The notes under the pieces are model-generated. The model was not told the DNA's origin, did not search any database, and saw only the letters and a program-made list of their open reading frames with translations. From Silvania hatchlandensis (lineage in GTDB: Bacteria; Pseudomonadota; Gammaproteobacteria; Enterobacterales; Enterobacteriaceae), in assembly GCF_025564065.1 (NCBI RefSeq), contig NZ_JAMGZK010000054.1:62001-126000 (forward strand): a DNA stretch of 64,000 nucleotides, read 5' to 3'. Shown in pieces: positions 15,728-26,950 of this stretch. The stretch's first letter is position 1, and each line of letters begins with the position of its first letter. The position numbers were made by a program, and so were the translations under genes.

Positions 15728-17320
15728 CTACGGCATAAACTGCATGATCGGCTTGTGATGCGAGGCTGGCGGGGGCGTGTTCTCCGCCAGCCACTTCGGA
15801 AAACTCCGTAGTGGCATCGGCTCTGCATATAAGAATCCCTGCAAAATATTGACCCCATGGCGGCGAAGATGACTCGCCTGATCTTTTGTCTCTACCCCTT
15901 CTGCCACCAGCTCGATATGCAGCCGCTGGCCCAGCGCAATAATAATGTCCGTTACCGTTGAGTTCACGGCGTCTGTCCCGATGGCAGCGGTAAACGACTT
16001 GTCAATTTTCAGCACTTCCGGGTTGAGCTTTTCCAGCCACGAGAGTGAATTGGTGCCAGTACCAAAATCATCAATCGCCAGCTTGATGCCTTTGCGGTGC
16101 AACTCGTCCACGATGTGATAATCCACCTCCAGCAGCGAGTCACGCTCTGTCAGTTCAATCATCAGTTGCTGGGCGGGCCTGGCGCTGAACCAGACACGAT
16201 TCAGATCCTGCAGCAGCACCCCGTCGCGAAAATGGCTGGCCGCCACGTTGATGCCAATGTGAAAATCCGGCGCACCAGGGAACATCGACAGATGGCGCAC
16301 GGTTTCAATCAGCACGAAGCGGGTCAGGGGAACGATCAGGTTATGCTGCTCGGCCAGCGGAATAAAAATCTCCGGCGAAATCCACCCCTGACGCGGATTG
16401 TTCCAGCGCAGCAGGATCTCCACCCCCACACAGCGCTGGGTTTGCGCATTCACCAGAGGCTGGCAAAAGAGCTCAAATTCGCCTGCGGCCAACCCCATGT
16501 TGATCTCCCAGGTGAAGCTCATGCGGCTGGCAGTTGCAAGCCAGGCGATATAGCCCACCAGCATGCTAAAGATGACCGCCAGTGGCAGCTGCCTGGGCAA
16601 ATTTTGCAGAGCCAGTGCGCTGGAGCCCGGGCCACTGACGGTGATCGTGAAAGGGAATTTTTGTGAGGTTTGCTGGTAGATACTGTCGTGTTTGTCGAAC
16701 TCCAGCGTATTCGAGAGCTGACTGTAATAGCTCAGATGCTTACCGCCCACACTCAACCTCACGTCGCGGATGATCGGCAGCAGCGGCTCCAGCAGCATCC
16801 TGGCAATTAAATCGATGTTCACAATCTGCATAATGCCGTCATCGCTTTTTCCGGGCGCCGGATACCACTGGATCAGGACCGGGCTGCCGGTCAGCAGGGC
16901 CTGATCGGTGGTCAGCAGCAACAGCGGCTCGGCGGAGGGCAATTGAGGCACAAACTGGTGGATAGGAATATCGCGGCGGCCAAATGTACTGGAGCAGTAG
17001 AGAATGCCGTTCTGGATCAGGCCTATAGAGCGCACCGACTGCAGGGAGGCGGCCTGTTTGCGCAGAAGAAAATTGACCTCCAGGCAGGGCCTGCCGAGCA
17101 GCGGCTCGACGATGGCCCGCCCGGCCTGGATCGGCAAGAGGATTTTCTCCAGCGTTTCGACTGCATGATTAACGAAGGTGGCATTGGTTTGCTGATTTAA
17201 ATTGCGCTGTGAAATAAAACTGCAGCCCAGCGTGGTCAGCAGGGTGAGAAGTGAAAGCGACGCACAGACGATGATACGCTTGCGGCGATAATTTTTAATG
17301 ATCGTCTGCGCTGTTTGCAT
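15728..17320 (-). CDS. pdeD: Cyclic-di-GMP phosphodiesterase PdeD
   Basis: A 530-residue membrane-bound EAL-type phosphodiesterase. An N-terminal helix (about 15-35), a periplasmic CSS domain with the C109-S-S motif and a second helix (about 238-258) precede the EAL domain. The catalytic motif reads E-I-L-L-R, and DDFGTG and ELVAEGVE are intact, so activity is expected. In this family the periplasmic cysteines and DsbA/DsbB control activity and proteolysis; dsbB is also in this window. Convergent with yoaE, 11 bases between stops. Confidence 0.93.
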   Translation of the reverse strand: MQTAQTIIKNYRRKRIIVCASLSLLTLLTTLGCSFISQRNLNQQTNATFVNHAVETLEKILLPIQAGRAIVEPLLGRPCLEVNFLLRKQAASLQSVRSIGLIQNGILYCSSTFGRRDIPIHQFVPQLPSAEPLLLLTTDQALLTGSPVLIQWYPAPGKSDDGIMQIVNIDLIARMLLEPLLPIIRDVRLSVGGKHLSYYSQLSNTLEFDKHDSIYQQTSQKFPFTITVSGPGSSALALQNLPRQLPLAVIFSMLVGYIAWLATASRMSFTWEINMGLAAGEFELFCQPLVNAQTQRCVGVEILLRWNNPRQGWISPEIFIPLAEQHNLIVPLTRFVLIETVRHLSMFPGAPDFHIGINVAASHFRDGVLLQDLNRVWFSARPAQQLMIELTERDSLLEVDYHIVDELHRKGIKLAIDDFGTGTNSLSWLEKLNPEVLKIDKSFTAAIGTDAVNSTVTDIIIALGQRLHIELVAEGVETKDQASHLRRHGVNILQGFLYAEPMPLRSFPKWLAENTPPPASHHKPIMQFMP

Positions 17321-17415
17321 GCCACGGCCATCCCAAAAGCCACTGGTGCATATGCCCGTGGCAACAGAGGTAGTGTAGTGGGCAATTTTTCGGCTAACGA
17401 GAAAAGGGGCGCAAT

Positions 17416-17442
17416 TTCGCCCATCTGTATCAGATGGGCGAA
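17416..17442 (-). terminator. Perfect hairpin downstream of sdaA
   Basis: A perfect 12-bp inverted repeat with a 3-base loop lies 41 bases past the sdaA stop on its strand. Only a CCCCTTTT stretch follows, so termination is plausible but the U-run is displaced. Confidence 0.55.
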
Positions 17443-17482
17443 GGGAGTATGAGAAACGAAACCAACGGTAAAACGGGGAGGA

Positions 17483-18847
17483 TTAGTCGCACTGCACCTT
17501 AATCGCCAGACCGCCGCGAGAAGTTTCACGGTACTTGGCGTTCATGTCCTTGCCGGTCTCGTACATGGTTTCGATGACCTTATCCAGCGACACGCGTGGC
17601 GCACTGGTGCGGCGCATCGCCATGCGCGTGGCGTTAATCGCTTTTACTGACGCGATGGCATTACGTTCGATGCACGGCACCTGTACCTGACCGGCTACCG
17701 GGTCACAGGTCAGGCCGAGGTTATGCTCCATGCCGATCTCTGCTGCTACGCACACCTGCTCCGGGCTGGCGCCCAGCAGCTCTGCCAGACCCGCCGCCGC
17801 CATTGAACAGGCCACGCCGACTTCACCCTGACAACCCACTTCCGCACCGGAAATTGAGGCGTTCATCTTGTACAGCGCACCCACCGCACCCGAGGCGAGG
17901 AAGTAGCGAATGTAACTTTCCTGGGTGACAGGTTCGATAAAGTGGTCATAGTAGGCCAGCACCGCTGGAACGATCCCGCAGGCGCCGTTGGTTGGAGCGG
18001 TAACAACCCGTCCACCTGCGGCGTTCTCTTCATTCACCGCCAGGGCAAACATATTCACCCAGTCCACCACGTTCATCGGATCGTTGGAGTACTTATCGGT
18101 GGTCACCAGCATCCGGCGCAGGGCCGAGGCGCGACGGGGAACGCGCAGCGGGCCGGGCAACACGCCTTCGGTATTGATGCCGCGATCGATACAGGCGCGC
18201 ATGGTCTTCCAGATATCGGCGAAATAGTCTTCGATCTCTTGCTTGCTGTGCAGCGCCAGTTCGTTCTGCATTACCATGCCGGAGAGCGACAGGCCGGTCT
18301 CTTTGCAGTAATTGAGCATCTCTGTCGCCGATTTAAACGGATACGGCACGTTCACATCGCCGGCAGCATCGTTGCCGAAGTGCTCTTCGTCGACAATAAA
18401 GCCGCCGCCGATAGAGTAATAGGTTTTGCTATAGATCACTTTCTCGCCGCTGAAGGCGTGGATCTGCATCCCGTTTTCGTGCAGCGAGAGATTGTCGCTG
18501 CGAAAACGCATCCCGTCGTCCTGTGGGAAATCCACTTCGTGCTGGCCGTTCGCCAGCAGCAGACGGCCACGTGTTTCCACGTCACGAATAAACGCCGGAA
18601 TGGCGTCAATATCTACGGTGGCCGGCATATTACCAGCCAGACCCATAATAATGGCGATATCGGTGTGGTGGCCTTTACCCGTTAACGAGAGCGAACCGTA
18701 CACATCCACGGCCACGCGGGTAACGCTATCCAGTAATCCTTTTTCGACCAGGTCATCGACGAACTGTTTACCGGCCTTCATCGGCCCTACAGTGTGGGAG
18801 GAAGAGGGGCCAATACCCACTTTGAACATGTCGAATATACTAATCAC
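17483..18847 (-). CDS. sdaA: L-serine dehydratase SdaA (iron-sulphur type)
   Basis: A 454-residue enzyme that deaminates L-serine to pyruvate using an oxygen-labile [4Fe-4S] cluster. An N-terminal regulatory domain beginning ISIFDMFKVGIGPSSSHT is followed by the catalytic domain. Cysteines in TNGACGIVPA, LTCDPVAG and VPCIERNA are the cluster ligands of the family. Length and sequence match K-12 SdaA. It stands alone, transcribed away from nudL-pabB, with 183 bases upstream. Confidence 0.96.
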   Translation of the reverse strand: MISIFDMFKVGIGPSSSHTVGPMKAGKQFVDDLVEKGLLDSVTRVAVDVYGSLSLTGKGHHTDIAIIMGLAGNMPATVDIDAIPAFIRDVETRGRLLLANGQHEVDFPQDDGMRFRSDNLSLHENGMQIHAFSGEKVIYSKTYYSIGGGFIVDEEHFGNDAAGDVNVPYPFKSATEMLNYCKETGLSLSGMVMQNELALHSKQEIEDYFADIWKTMRACIDRGINTEGVLPGPLRVPRRASALRRMLVTTDKYSNDPMNVVDWVNMFALAVNEENAAGGRVVTAPTNGACGIVPAVLAYYDHFIEPVTQESYIRYFLASGAVGALYKMNASISGAEVGCQGEVGVACSMAAAGLAELLGASPEQVCVAAEIGMEHNLGLTCDPVAGQVQVPCIERNAIASVKAINATRMAMRRTSAPRVSLDKVIETMYETGKDMNAKYRETSRGGLAIKVQCD

Positions 18848-19030
18848 TTTAACACTCCTGACAGGGTTACCGGGTTTCCAGTAACGATGTAATAACTGCG
18901 CATAGTGTAAGAGGGATACCGGCCGTCAGCTCAACTATTCACATGAATTTAACTAATGGCTAAGACCGGATTAACTAATAGCGGGAGGGCGATCGCAAAG
19001 GCGGAAAAAAAGTACGAATGTAAAGTATAG

Positions 19031-19609
19031 TCAAGGTTTCAGGCCGATCTGTAGCGCCAGCTCACGAATAATTCCGGCCGTCATGCCCCAGACAAAATAA
19101 TGCTGATACCACGAAAGCCAGACCCGATGTTCGTGTCCACGACGTTGAATATCCAGCGGATGATATCGGCTCAAACGCAGGGCTTCCATCAGCGGCATTT
19201 CAAACACCGATTCTACTTCGTCCACGCTGGCATGGTAGTGCAAATCCGGGGGAATAATCCCGACAACAGGGGTCACCTGAAACCCGGTCACGCTGTCCAC
19301 CGGAGGCAGGACGCCAATCACCTCAACTTTCTCCGGTGGGATCGCAACTTCTTCCTGTGCCTCGCGCAGCGCGGCGGCAATCAACGATGCGTCGGTACTG
19401 TCCACCGCGCCCCCAGGAAACGCCACCTGACCCGCATGTTTACGCATCTGCGACGAACGGCGGGTCAGCAGCAGTCCGGGCTGCTCCCGACGCACCACCG
19501 GGATCAGCACCGCTGCCTGGCGCTGGTTCAGCGACGCTTTGTTGATTTGCGGACGTAAAAGCTGAAAGCGCGATAAAAAATCGTCAAGAGTCAGGTTGCG
19601 GGTGTCCAT
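19031..19609 (-). CDS. nudL: Nudix CoA pyrophosphatase-like hydrolase NudL
   Basis: A 192-residue Nudix hydrolase (formerly YeaB). The box reads GG...[10 protein letters not shown] with the UPF0035 signature ([16 protein letters not shown]) that marks coenzyme-A diphosphatases. The expected reaction is cleavage of CoA or its derivatives to 4'-phosphopantetheine and ADP. It starts 3 bases downstream of the pabB stop on the same strand, so the two are translationally coupled as in K-12. Confidence 0.92.
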   Translation of the reverse strand: MDTRNLTLDDFLSRFQLLRPQINKASLNQRQAAVLIPVVRREQPGLLLTRRSSQMRKHAGQVAFPGGAVDSTDASLIAAALREAQEEVAIPPEKVEVIGVLPPVDSVTGFQVTPVVGIIPPDLHYHASVDEVESVFEMPLMEALRLSRYHPLDIQRRGHEHRVWLSWYQHYFVWGMTAGIIRELALQIGLKP

Positions 19610-19612
19610 CAG

Positions 19613-20965
<1,353 letters not shown>

Positions 20966-21026
20966 CGGTGGCATACTACCGGGCAGCGTGAAATTATTAG
21001 CGCTGATAATTTAGCAGGAGTTGACG

Positions 21027-21209
21027 ATGTTTGCAGGTTTACCTTCACTGAGCCATGAGCAGCAACAAAAGGCCGTCGAGCGCATTCAGGAACTGATGTC
21101 CAACGGGATGAGCAGCGGGGAGGCTATTACCATCGTCGCAGCAGAGTTACGCGCCACCCACACCGGAGAGCGGATTGTGGCGCGTTTTGAGGATGACGAA
21201 GAAGAGTAA
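21027..21209 (+). CDS. yoaH: UPF0181 protein YoaH
   Basis: A 60-residue conserved protein of unknown function matching K-12 YoaH (MFAGLPSL start, [15 protein letters not shown], and an acidic ARFEDDEEE end). It is mostly helical and soluble. ATG at 21027 follows AGGAG; a TTG two codons upstream is less likely. Divergent from pabB and convergent with yoaB. Confidence 0.92.
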
Positions 21210-21215
21210 CCCGCC

Positions 21216-21560
21216 TTACACCGCAGCGATGATCTTAATCTCAACCTTATACTGCGGTTTCATCAGTGTCGCCTGTACCGTGCAGCGTACAGGCGCATGA
21301 CCTGCCACCACCCACGCATCCCAGGCTGTGTTCATCGCCGCGAAATCGTCTTTATTTGCCAGAAAAATGGTCGCATCCAGAATACGGGATTTGTCGCTGC
21401 CCTGTTTCTCCAGCACGGCGTCAATCTGTGCCAGGGTGTTGGCGGTCTGTTCAAGCGCGTCGGCATCCAGATTCGCCGGTACGCCGGTGTAGTAAAGGGT
21501 CTGGTTGTGGATCACCACATCTGACCAGCGGGCTTCGGCATCAATGCGAACAATTGTCAT
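21216..21560 (-). CDS. yoaB: RidA-family protein YoaB
   Basis: A 114-residue YjgF/YER057c/UK114-family protein. The RidA archetype deaminates reactive enamines and imines. The conserved arginine in APVRCTVQA, which binds the substrate carboxylate in RidA, is present, so a related activity is plausible though the subfamily is not RidA itself. The start at 21560 has GAGGAA upstream and matches K-12; a longer reading to 21605 is not needed. Confidence 0.9.
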   Translation of the reverse strand: MTIVRIDAEARWSDVVIHNQTLYYTGVPANLDADALEQTANTLAQIDAVLEKQGSDKSRILDATIFLANKDDFAAMNTAWDAWVVAGHAPVRCTVQATLMKPQYKVEIKIIAAV

Positions 21561-21687
21561 ATACGATTCCTCGTTAGTGTGAATTTCAGCGGGCAAGACT
21601 GCCATATTGTTTTGTCTGCGTCACTCTCGACTGGCGCCAGGGCGAGCGGCCTGACATAATCCCCTGTGCAAAAATACAGGGGGCAGA

Positions 21688-23598
21688 GTGGCAGACGATT
21701 TCTTAGCAGACGGGCAGTTAGCGCAGGCAATTCCCGGTTTTAAGCCGCGCGAGCCGCAGCGTCAGATGGCGCACGCGGTCGCCAAAGCCATAGACAGCGG
21801 TCAGCCGCTGGTGGTGGAAGCGGGTACCGGTACCGGTAAAACCTACGCCTATCTGGCGCCTGCACTGCGCGCCAAAAAGAAAGTGATCATCTCCACCGGC
21901 TCGAAAGCCCTACAGGATCAGCTCTACAGCCGCGACCTGCCGACGGTGGCAAAAGCCCTGAAATACAAAGGCCGTCTGGCTCTGCTGAAAGGGCGCTCCA
22001 ACTATCTGTGCCTTGAACGCCTCGAACAGCAGGCGCTGGCGGGCGGTGACCTGCCGGTACAAACCCTCAGCGACGTTATCATCCTGCGCAGCTGGTCCAA
22101 TCAGACTCTCGACGGGGATATCAGCACCTGCGCCAGCGTAGCCGAAGACTCCGCCGTCTGGCCACTGGTCACCAGCACCAACGACAACTGTCTGGGCAGC
22201 GACTGCCCGCTGTATAAAGACTGCTTCGTGGTAAAAGCGCGTAAAACGGCAATGGATGCCGACGTGGTGGTGGTCAACCACCATCTGTTCCTCGCCGATA
22301 TGGTGGTTAAAGAGAGCGGCTTTGGCGAGCTGATCCCCGAGGCCGAGGTATTAATCTTCGATGAAGCGCACCAGCTTCCTGATATCGCCAGCCAGTATTT
22401 CGGCCAGTCGCTCTCCAGCCGCCAGCTGCTGGACCTGGCGAAAGATTTCACCATTGCGTACCGCACCGAACTGAAAGATACCCAGCAGCTGCAAAAGTGT
22501 GCCGACCGCCTGGCACAAAGCACTCAGGACTTCCGCATGCAGCTCGGCGATCCGGGCTATCGCGGCAATCTACGAGAGCTGCTGGCCAATCAGCATATCC
22601 AGCGCGCGCTGCTGTTACTCGATGACGCGCTGGAGCTTTGTTACGACGTGGCGAAGCTGTCGCTGGGCCGCTCGGCCTTGCTGGACGCCGCCTTTGAACG
22701 CGCGACGCTGTATCGCACGCGCCTGAAACGGCTAAAAGAGTTCAACCAGCCGGGCTACAGCTACTGGTACGAATGCAATTCCCGCCACTTCACCCTTGCC
22801 CTGACGCCGCTGACCGTGGCCGATAAATTTAAAGAGGTGATGGCGCAAAAACCGGGTAGCTGGATTTTTACCTCCGCGACGCTGTCGGTGAACGACGATC
22901 TGCACCACTTCACGGAGCGGCTGGGCATCGAGCAGGCGGAATCGCTGCTGCTGCCCAGCCCGTTCGACTATGCCACCCAGGCGCTACTGTGCGTGCCGCG
23001 TAACCTGCCGCTACCCAACCAGCCGGGGGCGGCCCGCCACCTGGCGGCGATGCTTAAGCCGATGATTGAGGCCAACAATGGCCGCTGCTTTATGCTCTGC
23101 ACCTCGCATGCCATGATGCGCGATCTGGCCGAGCAGTTCCGTGCCACCATGACCCTGCCGGTGCTGCTGCAGGGTGAAACCAGCAAAGGTCAGCTGCTCC
23201 AGCAGTTTGTCAGCGCGGGCAATGCCCTGCTGGTGGCGACCAGCAGCTTCTGGGAAGGGGTGGACGTGCGCGGCGATGCCCTGTCGCTGGTGATCATCGA
23301 TAAACTGCCCTTTACCTCTCCGGACGATCCGCTGCTGAAGGCGCGGATGGAAGATTGCCGTCTGCGCGGGGGCGATCCGTTCGACGAAGTACAGCTCCCG
23401 GATGCCGTCATCACGCTTAAGCAGGGCGTCGGGCGTCTGATCCGCGATGTGGACGACCGCGGGGTGCTGGTGATCTGCGATAACCGACTGGTGATGCGCC
23501 CTTACGGCGCCACCTTCATCGCCAGCCTGCCGCCTGCGCCACGCACCCGCGACATCGATCGCGCCGTGCGCTTCCTTGCGGCGACCCGGACGGAGTAA
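21688..23598 (+). CDS. yoaA: DinG/XPD-like DNA helicase YoaA
   Basis: A 636-residue superfamily 2 helicase. Walker A is EAGTGTGKT (about residues 43-51) and Walker B is FDEAH. Four cysteines at 108, 168, 173 and 179 form the XPD-type [4Fe-4S] site, and the C-terminal motif VI region reads QGVGRLIRD. K-12 YoaA helps repair replication-blocking damage with HolC. Translation starts at GTG, as expected for the same length as K-12. tsaB follows in the same direction. Confidence 0.95.
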   Translation: MADDFLADGQLAQAIPGFKPREPQRQMAHAVAKAIDSGQPLVVEAGTGTGKTYAYLAPALRAKKKVIISTGSKALQDQLYSRDLPTVAKALKYKGRLALLKGRSNYLCLERLEQQALAGGDLPVQTLSDVIILRSWSNQTLDGDISTCASVAEDSAVWPLVTSTNDNCLGSDCPLYKDCFVVKARKTAMDADVVVVNHHLFLADMVVKESGFGELIPEAEVLIFDEAHQLPDIASQYFGQSLSSRQLLDLAKDFTIAYRTELKDTQQLQKCADRLAQSTQDFRMQLGDPGYRGNLRELLANQHIQRALLLLDDALELCYDVAKLSLGRSALLDAAFERATLYRTRLKRLKEFNQPGYSYWYECNSRHFTLALTPLTVADKFKEVMAQKPGSWIFTSATLSVNDDLHHFTERLGIEQAESLLLPSPFDYATQALLCVPRNLPLPNQPGAARHLAAMLKPMIEANNGRCFMLCTSHAMMRDLAEQFRATMTLPVLLQGETSKGQLLQQFVSAGNALLVATSSFWEGVDVRGDALSLVIIDKLPFTSPDDPLLKARMEDCRLRGGDPFDEVQLPDAVITLKQGVGRLIRDVDDRGVLVICDNRLVMRPYGATFIASLPPAPRTRDIDRAVRFLAATRTE

Positions 23599-23664
23599 TT
23601 TGCCTGGGCGTGTGCTAAAATACGCGCCTTTTTGTGACTGACCATTGCGAGAGCGCGACAACGA

Positions 23665-24360
23665 ATGCGAATTCTGGCTATTGATACCGCTACAGAGGCC
23701 TGCTCTGTTGCCCTGTGGAACGACGGTGCTATCTGTGCTCATTTCGAAGAGTGCGCCCGGGAACATACCCAACGTATCCTGCCGTTGGTGAAGATGATCC
23801 TCACCGAAGGCAACACCTCCCTGCATAACCTTGATGCTCTGGCCTATGGCCGTGGCCCCGGCAGCTTTACCGGCGTGCGCATTGGTATTGGCATTGCGCA
23901 GGGGCTGGCGCTGGGCGCCGAACTGCCGATGATTGGCGTCTCGACGCTGGCCACCATGGCGCAGGGCGCATGGCGCAACACCGGTGCAACCCGCGTGCTG
24001 GCCGCCATCGACGCGCGAATGGGCGAAGTCTACTGGGCGGAGTACACTCGCGATGAGCAGGGCGTCTGGCACGGCGAAACGAGCGAAGCGGTGCTCAAAC
24101 CGGACGCGGTAAGCGAGCGCTTGAAAACCCTGTCGGGTGAATGGGCGACCGTGGGCACCGGCTGGCAGACGTGGCCAGATATGGCTAACGACAGTGGCCT
24201 GACGCTGGTTGAGGGGAAGGTATTACTGCCTGCTGCAGAAGATATGCTGCCGATTGCCTGTCAGATGCTGGCAGCCGGACAAACCGTGGCGGTCGAGAAG
24301 GCCGAGCCGGTTTATTTACGAAACGAAGTGGCGTGGAAGAAACTTCCGGGCCGGGCATGA
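23665..24360 (+). CDS. tsaB: tRNA threonylcarbamoyladenosine factor TsaB
   Basis: A 231-residue protein (formerly YeaZ) needed with TsaC, TsaD and TsaE for t6A37 modification of ANN-decoding tRNAs; essential in E. coli. The ASKHA-type nucleotide fold begins [16 protein letters not shown], and the [13 protein letters not shown] loop contacts TsaD. Same length as K-12. It precedes the lipoprotein gene yeaY by 35 bases. Confidence 0.96.
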   Translation: MRILAIDTATEACSVALWNDGAICAHFEECAREHTQRILPLVKMILTEGNTSLHNLDALAYGRGPGSFTGVRIGIGIAQGLALGAELPMIGVSTLATMAQGAWRNTGATRVLAAIDARMGEVYWAEYTRDEQGVWHGETSEAVLKPDAVSERLKTLSGEWATVGTGWQTWPDMANDSGLTLVEGKVLLPAAEDMLPIACQMLAAGQTVAVEKAEPVYLRNEVAWKKLPGRA

Positions 24361-24395
24361 ATCTCAGTAATAGAATCTGAGAAAAGGAGTCGCAC

Positions 24396-24986
24396 ATGGC
24401 GGTTCAACAATGCGTAGTTCGCCTGCTGGCGGTGGGGGCGTTGACCCTGGCCCTGAGCGGGTGTGTTTCGGTTCCTGATGCCATCAAGGGCAGCAGCCCG
24501 ACGCCGCAGCAGGATCTGGTGCGGGTAATGAATGCGCCGGAGCTGTACGTGGGTCAGGAAGCACGCTTCGGCGGTAAAGTGGTTGGCGTGGAAAACCGGC
24601 AGGGCAAAACCCGACTGGAAATTGCCACCGTCCCGCTGGACAGCGGGGCACGTCCGATCCTGGGTGAAGCCTCACGCGGACGGATCTTTGCCGATCTGAA
24701 CGGGTTCCTCGACCCGGTGGATTTCCGTGGGCATCTGGTCACCGTTGTCGGTCCGATCACTGGCGCGGAGCAGGGCAAAATTGGTAATACGCCGTATAAA
24801 TTTATGACCATGCAGGCTAACGGTTACAAGCGCTGGCGCGTGACGCAGCAGGTGATGATGCCTCCGCAGCCGATTGATCCCTGGTATTGGGGACCGCATC
24901 CATGGCGCTATGGCGGTTATGGTGGCTATGGCGGCTGGGCAGGATACGGTGGACCTGCAGAGGTTCGGACGATAGTCACCGAGTAA
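24396..24986 (+). CDS. yeaY: Slp-family outer-membrane lipoprotein YeaY
   Basis: A 196-residue lipoprotein with signal peptide and lipobox ALSG|C23. Residue 2 after the cysteine is Val, not Asp, so it should go to the outer membrane. It matches K-12 YeaY (Slp family, sigma-E-controlled there). The end is unusually rich in Gly, Tyr and Trp ([19 protein letters not shown]), a low-complexity surface-like tail. The operon with tsaB and the large terminator after it are conserved. Confidence 0.92.
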   Translation: MAVQQCVVRLLAVGALTLALSGCVSVPDAIKGSSPTPQQDLVRVMNAPELYVGQEARFGGKVVGVENRQGKTRLEIATVPLDSGARPILGEASRGRIFADLNGFLDPVDFRGHLVTVVGPITGAEQGKIGNTPYKFMTMQANGYKRWRVTQQVMMPPQPIDPWYWGPHPWRYGGYGGYGGWAGYGGPAEVRTIVTE

Positions 24987-25006
24987 CTTGCTGTTATTAT
25001 TATAAA

Positions 25007-25039
25007 AGAAGCAGCGGCGCGTCCGCTGCTTCTCATTTT
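25007..25039 (+). terminator. Terminator of yeaY
   Basis: A perfect 11-bp stem (25007-25017 with 25023-25033) around a 5-base loop is followed by CATTTTC. Confidence 0.78.
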
Positions 25040-25062
25040 CGACGGCTATAACAAAAATAAAT

Positions 25063-25078
25063 AGTGACGCGCTTCGCA
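25063..25078. promoter_or_regulatory. CRP-like site upstream of fadD
   Basis: AGTGA-N6-TCGCA resembles the CRP consensus TGTGA-N6-TCACA at 8 of 10 half-site bases. Its centre is about 62 bases before a start point predicted from TATTAT at 25121-25126, the spacing of a class I CRP promoter. K-12 fadD is CRP-activated. Confidence 0.55.
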
Positions 25079-25101
25079 ACCTTAAATCCGGACAATTTTT
25101 A

Positions 25102-25118
25102 AACTGGTACGCTGAGTT
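25102..25118. promoter_or_regulatory. FadR operator of fadD
   Basis: AACTGGTACGCTGAGTT closely matches the K-12 fadD operator that I recall (AGCTGGTATGATGAGTT) and the FadR consensus. It sits just upstream of the predicted -10, so FadR binding would block RNA polymerase. fadR itself lies 9 kb away in this window. Confidence 0.72.
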
Positions 25119-25190
25119 AATATTATGTTAACGACTTGTATATTAACCGGGGTTGTGATGACGACGAACACGCATTTCAGAGGTGAAGTA

Positions 25191-26876
25191 GTGAAGAAGG
25201 TTTGGCTTAACCGTTATCCTGCGGATGTCCCCGCCGAGATAAACCCTGACCGTTATCAATCCCTGGTTGAACTGTTTGAACACTCCGTCGCGCGTTACGC
25301 CGATCAGCCTGCCTTCGTGAACATGGGCGAGGTGATGACCTTCCGCAAGCTGGAAGAGCGTAGCCGGGCTTTTGCCGCCTATCTGCAACAGGGTTTAGGT
25401 CTGCAAAAAGGTGATCGGGTGGCATTAATGATGCCTAACCTGCTGCAGTATCCGGTTGCGCTGTTTGGCATCCTGCGTGCGGGCATGATCGTGGTCAACG
25501 TCAATCCGCTGTATACCCCCCGCGAGCTGGAGCATCAGCTCAACGACAGCGGTGCAGCGGCAATTGTGATTGTCTCCAACTTTGCCCACACCCTGGAAAA
25601 AGTGGTTGATAAAACCCAGGTGAAGCACGTCATTCTGACGCGGATGGGCGATCAGCTGTCTACCGCCAAAGGGACGCTGGTTAACTTCGTCGTCAAATAC
25701 GTTAAACGGCTGGTGCCAAAATACCACCTGCCGGATGCTATCTCCTTCCGCCGTGCGCTGCACAATGGCTACCGGATGCAGTACGTGAAGCCGGAAGTGG
25801 TGCCGCAGGATCTGGCGTTCCTGCAATATACCGGCGGCACGACGGGCGTGGCGAAAGGGGCAATGCTGACCCACCGCAACATGCTGGCCAACCTCGAGCA
25901 GGTGAATGCCACCTACGGCCCGCTGCTGCATCGCGGCAAAGAGCTGGTCATCACCGCGCTGCCGCTGTATCACATCTTCGCCCTGACCATGAACTGCCTG
26001 CTGTTTATCGAGCTGGGCGGGCAAAACGTGCTGATAACCAACCCGCGTGATATTCCGGGACTGGTGAAAGAGCTGGCGAAATATCCGTTTACCGCCATGA
26101 CAGGGGTTAACACGCTGTTTAATGCGCTGCTCAACAACAAAGAGTTCCATCAGCTCGACTTCTCAACGCTGCATCTCTCCGCAGGCGGCGGGATGCCGGT
26201 TCAGCAGGCGGTGGCCGATCGCTGGGTCAAGCTGACCGGTCAGTATCTGCTCGAAGGCTACGGCCTGACCGAATGCGCCCCGCTGGTCAGCGTCAACCCA
26301 CACGATATCGATTATCACAGCGGCAGCATCGGCCTGCCGGTGCCCTCCACCGAAGCGAAGCTGGTGGACGATGAGGATAACGAAGTCGCACCTGGCGAAC
26401 CAGGCGAGCTGTGTGTAAAGGGCCCGCAAGTGATGCTCGGCTACTGGCAGCGCCCGGATGCCACCGACGAAATCATCAAAGACGGCTGGTTATATACCGG
26501 TGATATCGCGGTGATGGACGACGAAGGCTTCCTGCGCATTGTCGATCGCAAGAAAGATATGATCCTGGTGTCCGGCTTTAACGTCTATCCTAATGAAATC
26601 GAAGACGTGGTGATGCAGCACGACGGCGTGCAGGAAGTGGCGGCCGTGGGCGTGCCTGCGGGCAGCAGCGGCGAAACGGTAAAAATCTTTGTCGTGAAAA
26701 AAGATCCGGCCCTGACTGAAGAGGCGCTGGTCACCTTCTGCCGTCGTCAGTTGACCGGCTATAAGGTACCGAAGCTGGTAGAGTTTCGGGATGAACTGCC
26801 TAAATCGAACGTCGGGAAGATATTACGACGAGAATTACGTGACGAAGCGCGTGCCAAAGTGGACAATAAAGGCTGA
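25191..26876 (+). CDS. fadD: Long-chain acyl-CoA synthetase FadD
   Basis: A 561-residue AMP-forming ligase that activates imported long-chain fatty acids to acyl-CoA at the inner membrane, committing them to beta-oxidation. ATP/AMP motif [11 protein letters not shown] is near residue 215, the second motif is GYGLTECAP, and the FACS signature begins [18 protein letters not shown] at 25191 after AGAGG yields exactly the K-12 length (K-12 uses TTG); the open frame extends upstream to 25125. FadR represses and CRP activates, judging from upstream sites. Confidence 0.96.
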   Translation: MKKVWLNRYPADVPAEINPDRYQSLVELFEHSVARYADQPAFVNMGEVMTFRKLEERSRAFAAYLQQGLGLQKGDRVALMMPNLLQYPVALFGILRAGMIVVNVNPLYTPRELEHQLNDSGAAAIVIVSNFAHTLEKVVDKTQVKHVILTRMGDQLSTAKGTLVNFVVKYVKRLVPKYHLPDAISFRRALHNGYRMQYVKPEVVPQDLAFLQYTGGTTGVAKGAMLTHRNMLANLEQVNATYGPLLHRGKELVITALPLYHIFALTMNCLLFIELGGQNVLITNPRDIPGLVKELAKYPFTAMTGVNTLFNALLNNKEFHQLDFSTLHLSAGGGMPVQQAVADRWVKLTGQYLLEGYGLTECAPLVSVNPHDIDYHSGSIGLPVPSTEAKLVDDEDNEVAPGEPGELCVKGPQVMLGYWQRPDATDEIIKDGWLYTGDIAVMDDEGFLRIVDRKKDMILVSGFNVYPNEIEDVVMQHDGVQEVAAVGVPAGSSGETVKIFVVKKDPALTEEALVTFCRRQLTGYKVPKLVEFRDELPKSNVGKILRRELRDEARAKVDNKG

Positions 26877-26897
26877 GCTTCGTGCTAGTCACTCCAA

Positions 26898-26923
26898 AAC
26901 GCTGGCTACGCCGGCGTTTTTTT
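26898..26923 (+). terminator. Rho-independent terminator of fadD
   Basis: A 9-bp stem AACGCTGGC/GCCGGCGTT (one T-G pair) with loop TAC is followed by T's. It ends 28 bases before the rnd start. Confidence 0.82.
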
Positions 26924-26950
26924 ATGGGTGCAAACTAAAGAGAAAATGAT

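Noticed and set aside
24900..24960. Short tandem repeats suggesting a CRISPR-like or satellite array
   Set aside because: They are codons for the Gly-Tyr-rich end of YeaY, with no spacers and no cas genes.
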